30,263 bases of DNA. It comes from DATBIO01 sp036556965. GTDB lineage: Bacteria; Acidobacteriota; Vicinamibacteria; Fen-336. How positions within the stretch are numbered: the first letter of the stretch is position 1; every line of letters begins with the position of its first letter. A program made the position numbers and the translations under genes. Below the pieces are notes generated by a model. It worked only from the letters and a program-made list of their open reading frames with translations. It ran no database searches and was not told the origin of the DNA. Location: NCBI GenBank assembly GCA_036556965.1, contig DATBIO010000061.1, positions 1 to 30,263 of the forward strand. The letters are read 5' to 3'. Shown piece by piece: positions 23,560 through 30,263 of this stretch.

Positions 23560-26500
23560 AGGCGGCCACGCTGCGGAGGCGCAGCCTGGTCCACTACTGG
23601 CGCACGAACGCCGCGGTGGTGCTGGGCGTGGCCACCGCCGCCGCCGTGCTCGCGGGGTCGCTGGTGGTGGGCGACTCCGTGCGCGCGAGCCTGGCCCGGC
23701 TGGCCGTGGCGCGCCTGGGGCGCGTGGCGCAGGCGGTGGAGGCGCCGGGCTTCCTGCGCGAGGCCCTGGCCGACGACGCCGCCGCCGCGCCCGCGATCAC
23801 GCTGCGGGGCACCGTGCGCCGCCAGGACGGCGCCCGCAGCGCGGGCGACGTGCTCGTGCACGGCGTGGACGCGCGGTACTTCGCGCTGCAGGGCACGGCG
23901 GCGCCGCCCGGGTTCGAGGGCCGGAGCGCGGCCCTGAGCGCGGCCCTGGCCGAGGAGCTGCAGGCGGCCGCGGGCGACGCGGTGGTGGTGCTGCTCCCCT
24001 CGGCGGACGCCATCCCGGGCTCCACCCTCTTCGGACGGCGCGACGACCCCGGGCGGCGCCTGCGCGCCACCGTGCGCGGGGTGCTGCCACGCGCGCAGGG
24101 GGGCGAGCTGACGCTGCTGCCCACGCAGTCCGCGGTGCGCGCGGTGTTCGTGCCCCTGGCCACGCTCCAGGCCACCCTCGGCCTGGCCGGGCGGGCCAAC
24201 ACCCTGCTCGCCGCGGAGGAGGGCGAGGGGCTGGGGCGGCGGGTGGCGGCGGCGGCCACCCTCGAGGACCTCGGCCTGCGGCTGCGCGCGGTCCCGGAGA
24301 AGGGCGAGCTGTCCCTGGAGAGCGCGCGCTCCCTGCTCGACGACCGCACGGTGGAGGCGGGGACGGCGGCCGCGCACGCGGCCGGTCTGGCCGCCCGCCC
24401 CGTGCTCATATACCTGGCCAACGCCATCAGCGCCGGCGGACGCGCCGTGCCCTACTCGCTGGTGGCGGCCGTGGACCGGCCCGGCCTGGCCACGGCGCCC
24501 GCCGAGCCGCCGCCGCTGGTGCTGAACGAGTGGGCGGCGCGCGACCTCGGGGTGGCCCCCGGCGCCCAGGTCACGCTCGACTTCTACCTTTGGCGCGACG
24601 AGGGCCGCATGGACGCCGGGAGCGCCACCTTCCGCCTCGCCGGCGTGGCGCCGCTCGCGGAGCCCGACGACCGCGCCCTGGTGCCGCCCTATCCCGGCAT
24701 CACGGAGTCCACGCAGATGGCGGACTGGAGCCCGCCCTTCCCCGTGGACCTGGCGCGCATCCGGCCCGCGGACGAGGACTACTGGGCGCGGCACCGCACC
24801 AGCCCCAAGGCCTACGTGCCCCTGGCGGTGGGCCAGCGGCTCTGGGGGCACCGGCTCGGGAGGGTCACCGTCCTGCGCCTGGCGCCGGCGGCGGGCGAGG
24901 ATCTCGCGGAGGCGGGCCGCCGGTTCGAGCGGGCGCTGGTGCCGCTCCTCTCCTCCTCGCTCCGGCCGCGTCCCGTACGGGCAGAGGCGCTCTCCGCCGC
25001 GCGCGGCAGCACCGACTTCGGCCAGTACTTCGTGGCCTTCAGCTTCTTCCTGGTGGCCTCGGCGCTGCTCCTGGCCGGCCTCTTCTTCCGCCTGGGCCTG
25101 GAGCAGCGCCTGCGCGAGGTGGGCCTGCTGCGCGCGGTGGGCTTCACGCCGCGCCGCCTGCTCGCCCTGTTTCTGGGCGAGGGGCTTCTCCTGGCCGCGG
25201 CGGGCGCGCTCCTGGGCGTCCTCGGCGCGCTGGGCTACGCGCACCTGGTCGTGCTCGGTCTGCGCACGGTGTGGCGGGGAGCCGTCGGCACCTCCGAGCT
25301 GGCGGTGCAGGCGTCGGCCACGGCCCTCGCCGCGGGAGCGCTGGGGGCCGCGCTGGCCGCGGCCCTGGCCGTGGCCGTCACCCTGCGCGGGCTGGGCCGG
25401 CGCAGCGTGCGCGCGCTGCTGGCGGGGGCGCTCGAGGACTGGCGGCCGGAACGCCCCCCGCGCGCGCGCGTTCTCCCCGGCGTACTGCTCGCCCTGGCCC
25501 TGCTGCTGCTGGCCGCGGGCGCGGCGCGAATCGTGCCCGCCGCCGCGGCCTTCTTCGGCGCGGGCGGGCTGCTCCTGGCCGCCGCCCTCGCGGAGAGCGC
25601 GCGCCGGCTGCGCGGCCGGCCCGCGCGTCCCGCGGCGGTGCCCACCGTGGCCGCGCTGGGGCGGCGCGCCGCCTCCTTCCGTCCCGGGCGGAGCGTGCTC
25701 TGCATCGCCCTGGTGGCGGGCGCGTCCTTCGTGATCGTGGCCGTGGGCGCCTTCCGCCACGGGGGCCCGCGCGACCTCCACCGGCCCCGCTCCGAGAGCG
25801 GCGGGTTCACGCTGCTGGCCAGCGCGGCCCAGCCGCTGCACCACGACCCGCGGACGCCCGCCGGCCGCGAGGCGCTCGGCCTGCCCGCGGGCGCCCTCGA
25901 CGGCGTGACCCTCGCCCGCTTCCGGCGCTCGGCGGGCGACGACGCGAGCTGCCTCAACCTCTACCGCCCCTCGCGGCCCACCGTGCTGGGCGCCGAGCCC
26001 TCCTTCCTGCGCGCGGGCCGCTTCGCCTTCGCGCAGTCGCTGGCGGCCACGCCCGCGGAGCGGGCCGATCCCTGGCTCCTGCTGGAGCGCGAGGCCGCCG
26101 ACGGCGTGGTGCCCGTGGTGGCCGACGGCACCACCCTCCAGTACGTCCTCAAGAAGCGGGTGGGCGACACCATGGCCCTGGGCGAAGGCGGGCCGTCCGT
26201 GCGCTTCGTGGGCGCGCTCCGCCCGGGCCTGCTGCAGAGCGCGCTCGTCACCTCGGAGCGCCACTTCCAGCGCGCCTTCCCCGCGGAGGACGGCTACCGC
26301 TTCTTCCTCTTCGACGTCCCCGACGACCGCGCGCCGGCGCTGGTGGAGGCGCTGGAGTCGCGCCTGAGCGACTTCGGCTTCGACGTCAGCCCCGCGGCGG
26401 CGCAGCTCGCCGCCTACCACCGCGTGGAGAACACGTACATCGCCACCTTCCAGACCCTGGGCGGGCTCGGCCTGCTCCTGGGCACGGTGGGGCTGGCCGC

Positions 26501-26813
26501 GGTGCTCGTGCGCAACGCCTTCGAGCGGCGGCGGGAGCTGGCCCTGCTCCAGGCGGTGGGCTACCGCGGCCGCGACCTCCGCCGCCTCGTGCTGAGCGAG
26601 AATGCGCTGTTGCTGGGAGCGGGGCTGGCCGCGGGCGTGCTGCCGGCGCTGCTGGCCATCCTCCCCGCGCTGCGCGAGCGCGGAGGCGGCGCGCCCCTGG
26701 CCGTGATGGCGAGCCTGGTGGCGGCGCTGGCCGTGATCGGCCTCGCGGTGTCGGCGGCGGCGGCGGCCGCGATCCGCCGCCTGCCCCTGCTCGCGTCGCT
26801 GCGTTCGGAATAG
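23556..26813 (+). CDS. Giant FtsX/LolE-type ABC permease (two FtsX domains)
   Basis: A 1085-residue permease that pairs with the adjacent ATPase. The N-terminal membrane helix (about 18-40, VVLGVATAAAVLAGSLVVG) is followed by a large extracytoplasmic MacB-like domain (about 45-480). A first FtsX domain covers about 485-640 (FSFFLVASALLLAGLFF, the cytoplasmic LREVGLLRAVGFTPRRLLAL coupling helix, then GEGLLLAAAGALLGVLGAL). Two further helices and a second periplasmic domain come next (about 645-955). The last FtsX domain (about 958-1080) holds ERRRELALLQAVGYRGRDLR. This tandem layout resembles permeases of the DUF214 type. They extract or move lipids or lipoproteins through the envelope by mechanotransmission. 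The ATG at 23556 overlaps the ATPase stop (ATGA). Confidence 0.9.
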   Translation: MKAATLRRRSLVHYWRTNAAVVLGVATAAAVLAGSLVVGDSVRASLARLAVARLGRVAQAVEAPGFLREALADDAAAAPAITLRGTVRRQDGARSAGDVLVHGVDARYFALQGTAAPPGFEGRSAALSAALAEELQAAAGDAVVVLLPSADAIPGSTLFGRRDDPGRRLRATVRGVLPRAQGGELTLLPTQSAVRAVFVPLATLQATLGLAGRANTLLAAEEGEGLGRRVAAAATLEDLGLRLRAVPEKGELSLESARSLLDDRTVEAGTAAAHAAGLAARPVLIYLANAISAGGRAVPYSLVAAVDRPGLATAPAEPPPLVLNEWAARDLGVAPGAQVTLDFYLWRDEGRMDAGSATFRLAGVAPLAEPDDRALVPPYPGITESTQMADWSPPFPVDLARIRPADEDYWARHRTSPKAYVPLAVGQRLWGHRLGRVTVLRLAPAAGEDLAEAGRRFERALVPLLSSSLRPRPVRAEALSAARGSTDFGQYFVAFSFFLVASALLLAGLFFRLGLEQRLREVGLLRAVGFTPRRLLALFLGEGLLLAAAGALLGVLGALGYAHLVVLGLRTVWRGAVGTSELAVQASATALAAGALGAALAAALAVAVTLRGLGRRSVRALLAGALEDWRPERPPRARVLPGVLLALALLLLAAGAARIVPAAAAFFGAGGLLLAAALAESARRLRGRPARPAAVPTVAALGRRAASFRPGRSVLCIALVAGASFVIVAVGAFRHGGPRDLHRPRSESGGFTLLASAAQPLHHDPRTPAGREALGLPAGALDGVTLARFRRSAGDDASCLNLYRPSRPTVLGAEPSFLRAGRFAFAQSLAATPAERADPWLLLEREAADGVVPVVADGTTLQYVLKKRVGDTMALGEGGPSVRFVGALRPGLLQSALVTSERHFQRAFPAEDGYRFFLFDVPDDRAPALVEALESRLSDFGFDVSPAAAQLAAYHRVENTYIATFQTLGGLGLLLGTVGLAAVLVRNAFERRRELALLQAVGYRGRDLRRLVLSENALLLGAGLAAGVLPALLAILPALRERGGGAPLAVMASLVAALAVIGLAVSAAAAAAIRRLPLLASLRSE

Positions 26814-26821
26814 GAGGTGCC

Positions 26822-28024
26822 GTGAGAGCCCTGGTTGCCGCCGTGCTGGCGGTGGGCGTCGCCGACTGGCCGCAGTGGCGCGGGCCCGCGCGGGACGGCG
26901 CCCTCTCCGCGCCGCTGGCGCGCGCCTGGCCGGCCTCCCTGCGCCCGGCCTGGAAGGCGGCCGCCGGAATCGGCCACTCCTCGCCGGTGGTGGCGGGTGG
27001 GCGCGTCTACCTCTTCGCGCGCCTGGGCGAGGAGGAGACGCTGCAGGCCTTCGACCTGGCCAGTGGCCGCCGCCTCTGGCAGCAGGGCTATCCGGCCCCG
27101 TACAGGGTCAACATGGCGGCGTCCGCGCACGGCAAGGGCCCGAAGGCCACGCCCACGGTGGCGGACGGCCGCGTGTTCACCCTCGGCATCGACGGCGTGC
27201 TCTCCGCCTACGACGCGGGCGCCGGGCGGCTCCTCTGGCGCAAGGCCTTCGGCAAGGAGCTCGGCGCCTCCTCGCCCGAGTTCGGGGCCGCGCAGTCGCC
27301 GCTGGTGGACGGCGGGCGCGTGATCGTGCACGTGGGAGGGGAAGGCAAGGGGGCGCTGGCCGCCTTCGACGCCGCCACCGGCGCCCTGGCCTGGTCGTGG
27401 AAGGGCGACGGGCCCGGCTACGCCTCGCCCGTGCTGGCCACCATCGGCGGCGCGCGCCAGGTGGTGAGCCTCACCGAGCGGCACATGGTCGGCCTCGCCG
27501 CGGACCAAGGCCAGCTCCTGTGGCAGATTCCCTTCACCACGGCCTACGACCAGAACGTGGTCACGCCGGTGGTGCTGGGCGACCTCGTGGTCTACGGCGG
27601 CATCGACCAGCCTCTGCGCGCGGTGCGCGTGACCCGGGCCGGCGCCCGGTGGTCCACCGCGCCCGCGTGGGAGAACGCGGAGGTGTCGGTCTACATGAGC
27701 ACGCCGGTGCTGGCGGGTGGGCGCCTGGTGGGCCTCTCCCACCGCAAGAAGGGCCAGTTCTTCGCCGTGGACCCCGGCTCCGGCCGGACCCTGTGGCTCT
27801 CCGAGGGGCGCCAGGGCGAGAACGCGGCCCTCGTGGCCGCGGGCACGACGGTGCTCGCCCTGACCACGGAGGCGGAGCTGCTGGTGGCGGACACGGCGGG
27901 CCCGGCCTTCAAGGTCGTGCAGCGCTACACGGTGGCGGAGAGCGCGACCTGGGCGCACCCGGCGATCACGGCGGACGGCGTCCTGGTCAAGGACGCGGAC
28001 AGCCTGGCCTACCTTCGGTTCTGA
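26822..28024 (+). CDS. PQQ-like beta-propeller periplasmic protein
   Basis: A 400-residue secreted protein: a short signal peptide (about 1-14, cleavage near VGVA before DW) and then a 7-8-bladed PQQ-like repeat propeller. Blade signatures recur, including WPQWRGPARDG at the start, then HSSPVVAGGRVYLF, QAFDLASGRRLW, ATPTVADGRVFTLG, AFDAATGALAWSWK and ATWAHPAITADGVLV. The calcium and tryptophan-docking residues of true quinoprotein dehydrogenases are not evident, so it is more likely a scaffold related to the BamB-like propellers than an enzyme. The start is GTG 26822, with AGGAGG overlapping the permease stop, so it is co-transcribed with the transporter. The role next to an FtsX permease may be periplasmic partner or substrate capture. 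Confidence 0.87.
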   Translation: MRALVAAVLAVGVADWPQWRGPARDGALSAPLARAWPASLRPAWKAAAGIGHSSPVVAGGRVYLFARLGEEETLQAFDLASGRRLWQQGYPAPYRVNMAASAHGKGPKATPTVADGRVFTLGIDGVLSAYDAGAGRLLWRKAFGKELGASSPEFGAAQSPLVDGGRVIVHVGGEGKGALAAFDAATGALAWSWKGDGPGYASPVLATIGGARQVVSLTERHMVGLAADQGQLLWQIPFTTAYDQNVVTPVVLGDLVVYGGIDQPLRAVRVTRAGARWSTAPAWENAEVSVYMSTPVLAGGRLVGLSHRKKGQFFAVDPGSGRTLWLSEGRQGENAALVAAGTTVLALTTEAELLVADTAGPAFKVVQRYTVAESATWAHPAITADGVLVKDADSLAYLRF

Positions 28025-28034
28025 GGAGGCTTCG

Positions 28035-28133
28035 ATGAGAGGGCTCATCCGTGGCGCGGGCGCGCTCGTCCTCACCCTGGCCGGGGGCGGCACCCTGCGT
28101 TTCCAACCATTCAAGGAAGGCGGACGACGATGA
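28035..28133 (+). CDS. 32-residue ORF between the propeller and membrane-protein genes
   Basis: A very short ORF begins at ATG 28035 with a strong GAGGAGG ribosome site 5 nt upstream. It ends at TGA 28133, which overlaps the next gene's ATG (ATGA). The peptide starts MRGLIRGAGALVLTLAGGG, a basic-then-hydrophobic segment resembling a truncated signal peptide or a tiny membrane peptide, followed by a basic tail. Good SD and stop-start coupling argue for translation. It could be a genuine small protein, a leader peptide setting expression of the next gene, or the remnant of a longer exported protein. Confidence 0.5.
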   Translation: MRGLIRGAGALVLTLAGGGTLRFQPFKEGGRR

Positions 28134-28579
28134 GCTGGGTCTGGTTCGTGGCCGGCGCGATCCTCTCCTGGGGCCTTTACGGGCCCGCCCTGCACCGCGG
28201 GCAGGCCCTGGTGGGCCATCCCCTGCGCGCGCTGCTCTGCGTCGGCTTCGCCTACTTCCTGATCGGCGTGCTGGTGCCGCTGGCGGGCCTGGGCGCCCAG
28301 GGCCAGCTCCACGGCTTCACCACGCGCGGCGTGGTGACGGCCACCTTCGCGGGCACGCTGGGAGCGGTCGGCGCGGTATGCATCATCTGGGCCTTCCGCG
28401 CGGGGGGCTCGCCGCTCTACGTGATGCCGCTGGTCTTCGCGGGCGCGCCCGTGGTCAACGTGCTCTACTCGATGGCGCAGCACCCGCCCAAGGCCGCCCC
28501 CCATCCCATGCTGTACCTCGGCTTCGTGCTGGCCGCGCTGGGCGGCTACCTGGTCCTGCACTTCAAGCCGCAGGGCTGA
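28130..28579 (+). CDS. Small membrane protein, half-EamA-like
   Basis: A 149-residue membrane protein with four or five predicted helices (about 2-20, 32-52, 66-86, 92-112, 127-145). Helix pattern and the GTLGAVGAVCIIWAFRAGGS segment recall one repeat of an EamA/DMT transporter, so it may work as a dimer of two half-transporters. That is inference, and no substrate can be named. Start ATG 28130 has AAGGAAGG 10 nt upstream and overlaps the stop of the 32-residue ORF. Downstream, 62 nt separate it from the next membrane-protein gene. Confidence 0.8.
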   Translation: MSWVWFVAGAILSWGLYGPALHRGQALVGHPLRALLCVGFAYFLIGVLVPLAGLGAQGQLHGFTTRGVVTATFAGTLGAVGAVCIIWAFRAGGSPLYVMPLVFAGAPVVNVLYSMAQHPPKAAPHPMLYLGFVLAALGGYLVLHFKPQG

Positions 28580-28641
28580 GCCGGTCCCGGCCCGGCCGCC
28601 GTTGCAGTAAGCTCCTCGCGCTCCCACGCGCGAGGTCCGCC

Positions 28642-29310
28642 ATGTCCAGAGACTCGAACCGGGCCCTCTTCCGCCTCGTCCTGGTGCCCGCCGTCATCAC
28701 CCTCGCGGTGACCCTGCTGCGGCTCCTGGGCGAGCTGCTCCAGTGGTCGCCCGCCTTCTTCAGCCGCGAGGCGGGCGGAGGCGCCGCCCTCGTCGGCATC
28801 GTGTGGCTGGTCCCCGTCTTCGGGATCTACTTCGCGCTGCGCCTGGCCGCGGCCGGCGACGAGCCGGCGCGCCTCGGGCGCGCCCTGGGCTGGGCGGGCA
28901 TCGCCTTCGTGACGAACACGGCCCTCGGCTTCGGCGCCTTCGCGCTCTTCCCGGAGAGCCCCGTGGTCCAGCTCGCGCTCTTCACCCTGGCCTCGCTCCT
29001 GGCGGTGGCGGTGGCGCGGCTGGGCTGGCCGTCGCTGTGGCGTGTGCTGGTCGCCTACGGCCTGGCCGCGCGCCTGCCCGTGCTGATCGTCATGTTCCTC
29101 TCCATCTTCGGGGCCTGGGACACGCACTACGCCAAGCCGCGGCCGGATTTCCCGCCCATGGGGCCGTGGGGCCTGTTCTTCTGGACGGCGCTGCTGCCGC
29201 AGGTGTCGATCTGGATCTACGTGACGGTGGTGGGCGGGATGCTGTTCGGCGGCCTGGCCCTCGGCGTGCGCAAGCTGATGCGGCCGGCCCCCGCCGCCGC
29301 CGCGCACTGA
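28642..29310 (+). CDS. Polytopic membrane protein of unknown function
   Basis: A 222-residue membrane protein with about six helices (about 11-30, 46-66, 77-100, 106-126, 134-153, 172-205). A hydrophilic loop with FGAWDTHYAKPRPDFPPMGP precedes the last helices and is a likely conserved functional segment. I do not recognise the family. ATG 28642 was chosen because no earlier in-frame start has a good site. A TAAGCT -10-like hexamer lies 28 nt upstream (28608-28613), suggesting a short leader and its own promoter. The following gene starts only 2 nt after its stop, so they may be co-transcribed. Confidence 0.78.
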   Translation: MSRDSNRALFRLVLVPAVITLAVTLLRLLGELLQWSPAFFSREAGGGAALVGIVWLVPVFGIYFALRLAAAGDEPARLGRALGWAGIAFVTNTALGFGAFALFPESPVVQLALFTLASLLAVAVARLGWPSLWRVLVAYGLAARLPVLIVMFLSIFGAWDTHYAKPRPDFPPMGPWGLFFWTALLPQVSIWIYVTVVGGMLFGGLALGVRKLMRPAPAAAAH

Positions 29311-29312
29311 TC

Positions 29313-30101
29313 GTGCCCGGCGGCTTCGCCCTGGTGGGCGTGCCCACCGACCGCAACTCCTCCTACCTGCGCGGCGCCGCCCGCGCCCCGGCGGCGGTGC
29401 GCGCGGTGCTGCGCAGCGGCAGCACCAACCTGACCAGCGAGGGCGGCTTCGCCCTCGACGCGCCCGGGGTCATGGTGGACGAGGGCGACCTGCCCCTCAC
29501 CGAGGGCGAGGGCGACTTCGCCCTCATCGAGGCGGCCTTCACCGGCCGCGCCCGGCCCTTCCTGGCCCTGGGCGGCGACCACTCCATCACCTACCCCATC
29601 GTGCGCGGGCTGTCCCGGGACCAGGGGCCCGTCAACGTCCTCCACTTCGACGCCCACCCCGACCTCTACCACGACTTCGGGGGCAACCCGCTCTCCCACG
29701 CCAGCCCCTTCGCGCGGATCATGGAGGAGGGGCGCGCGCGCCGGCTGGTGCAGGTGGGCATCCGCACGCAGAACGCGCACCAGGCGGAGCAGGCGCGCCG
29801 CTTCTCGGTGGAGACGGTGTTCATGGACGGCTTCCGCGCGGAGGACGTGCCCATCCCCGCGCCTCCGCTCTACGTGACCATCGACCTCGACGCCCTCGAC
29901 CCCGCCTTCGCCCCCGGCGTGTCCCACCACGAGCCGGGCGGGCTCTCCGTGCGCGACGTGCTGGCCGTGCTGCGCCGCATCCGGGGACCGCTCGCGGGCG
30001 CGGACGTGGTGGAGCTGAACCCCGACCGCGACCCGGTGGGGACCACGGCGGCCGTGGCCGCCAAGCTCGTCAAGGAGCTGGGCGCGCTGCTCGCGCGCTA
30101 G
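29313..30101 (+). CDS. Ureohydrolase (agmatinase/arginase family)
   Basis: A 262-residue binuclear manganese hydrolase that removes urea from a guanidino substrate: agmatine in agmatinases (putrescine synthesis) or arginine in arginases. The metal ligands are complete: H90 (GGDHSIT), D113, H115 and D117 (HFDAHPDLY), and D191 and D193 (TIDLDALDPAFAPG). The PGVSHHEPGGLS segment fits the agmatinase/arginase family generally. The length is somewhat short at the N-terminus compared with SpeB (about 300). The substrate cannot be fixed from motifs alone, and relatives also act on guanidinobutyrate, guanidinopropionate or formiminoglutamate. The GTG at 29313 is 2 nt after the membrane-protein stop. 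It converges with the gene at the right edge, the stop codons overlapping by a few bases. Confidence 0.9.
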   Translation: MPGGFALVGVPTDRNSSYLRGAARAPAAVRAVLRSGSTNLTSEGGFALDAPGVMVDEGDLPLTEGEGDFALIEAAFTGRARPFLALGGDHSITYPIVRGLSRDQGPVNVLHFDAHPDLYHDFGGNPLSHASPFARIMEEGRARRLVQVGIRTQNAHQAEQARRFSVETVFMDGFRAEDVPIPAPPLYVTIDLDALDPAFAPGVSHHEPGGLSVRDVLAVLRRIRGPLAGADVVELNPDRDPVGTTAAVAAKLVKELGALLAR

Positions 30102-30263
30102 GCCGTCGCCCGCGGCGGCGAGACGAGCCCGAAGGCGCTCCGCGCCGAGCTCGAAGAGCCGCTGCTGCTCGAACTGCTCGAGCCGCCCGAACTGCTCGAC
30201 GAGGAGCTGCCGCTGGAGGAGCTCGCGCTCGAGCTGCTGCTCGAGGAGGAGCTCGAGGACGCG
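30098..30263 (-). CDS. C-terminal Ser/Gly-rich tail of a protein running off the right edge
   Basis: On the minus strand, the frame ending at TAG 30098-30100 reads as a long run of serines (AGC, TCG and TCC codons mixed) broken by a few Gly and Ala, then ARSAFGLVSPPRATA and stop. About 40 of the ~54 visible residues are Ser or Gly. The use of several serine codons suggests selection on the protein rather than simple repeat expansion. Flexible Ser/Gly tails end TPM-domain and other envelope proteins, but nothing identifies the body of this protein. The alternative minus frame (Leu/Glu/Gln-rich) has no stop in the window and cannot be fully excluded. Confidence 0.5.
   Translation of the reverse strand, partial: ASSSSSSSSSSSASSSSGSSSSSSSGGSSSSSSSGSSSSARSAFGLVSPPRATA

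Noticed and set aside
23127..26420. 1097-codon open frame antisense to the permease gene
   Set aside because: A product of extreme GC content. The translation is low-complexity (Arg, Gly, Ala, His, Gln), has no recognisable domain, and the opposite strand encodes a clear ABC ATPase and permease.
1..30263. CRISPR arrays, tRNA/rRNA genes, insertion sequences, integrases, phage genes
   Set aside because: None seen. No regularly spaced repeats, no terminal inverted repeats with target duplications, and no transposase or integrase motifs in any frame I read.

Overview
This is a very GC-rich chromosomal segment (about three quarters G+C by eye), densely packed, with nearly every codon ending in G or C. 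The gene content suggests a free-living, Gram-negative-type aerobic bacterium: a TonB-dependent receptor, a lipoprotein signal, an FtsX/LolE-type ABC exporter, secreted beta-sandwich and beta-propeller proteins, an M56/BlaI sensor pair and GT4 glycosyltransferases whose N-terminus holds MYCGSC. A high-GC Acidobacteriota lineage (Thermoanaerobaculia/Vicinamibacteria-like) is my best guess, with Myxococcota possible. This is inferred from protein families only, as no rRNA or other marker gene is present. I saw no tRNA, rRNA, CRISPR array, transposase, phage gene or plasmid gene, so this looks like core or niche-adaptation chromosome rather than a mobile island.

Layout. 1-188: a LytTR DNA-binding fragment (-) cut by the window edge. 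370-1023: a 1-Cys peroxiredoxin (-). 1140-2402: a membrane SpoIIE/RsbU-type phosphatase (+). 2410-5040: three (-) genes, namely a membrane protein with LRV repeats, an EamA transporter, and a HEAT-repeat lipoprotein that precedes the transporter. 5133-7120: a blaI-like repressor and a BlaR1-like M56 protease whose C-terminal sensor is an ankyrin-repeat domain. Their shared promoter is covered by two dyads. 7172-8668: a phospholipase-D-family protein (-). 8866-10011: a secreted beta-sandwich protein (-). 10177-12039: a gamma-glutamyltransferase-family protein (+). 12233-13096: an XRE/MmyB regulator (-), divergent from a small membrane protein (13198-13602, +) across an inverted repeat. 13649-14497: a secreted protein made of two copies of one domain (-). 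14603-15139: a DinB-family protein (+). 15169-16095: pirin (-), divergent from a cytoplasmic sulfite-oxidase-fold enzyme (16155-16790, +).

16920-28024 is the most interesting block. A TonB-dependent receptor is followed, with gaps of 10 nt or less or with overlapping start/stop codons, by an EhpF/LuxE-like adenylate-forming enzyme, an EhpG-like aldehyde-dehydrogenase-fold reductase, a GT4 glycosyltransferase, a LolD/MacB-type ATPase, a 1085-residue FtsX-type permease and a PQQ-like beta-propeller. Read together, the genes could activate a carboxylate, reduce it to an aldehyde, glycosylate a product and move a lipid or metabolite through the envelope. This is inference; I know of no described system with this exact set. 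A 32-residue ORF and two small membrane proteins follow, then a ureohydrolase (agmatinase/arginase family) and, at the right edge, the Ser/Gly-rich tail of a (-) gene.

Two features recur across the window. Genes with a good Shine-Dalgarno sequence coexist with at least six genes that lack one and instead have a TANNNT hexamer 6-9 nt before the start codon, which is the signature of leaderless transcripts. Within the 19-28 kb operon, start/stop overlaps (GTGA, CTGA, ATGA) suggest translational coupling.
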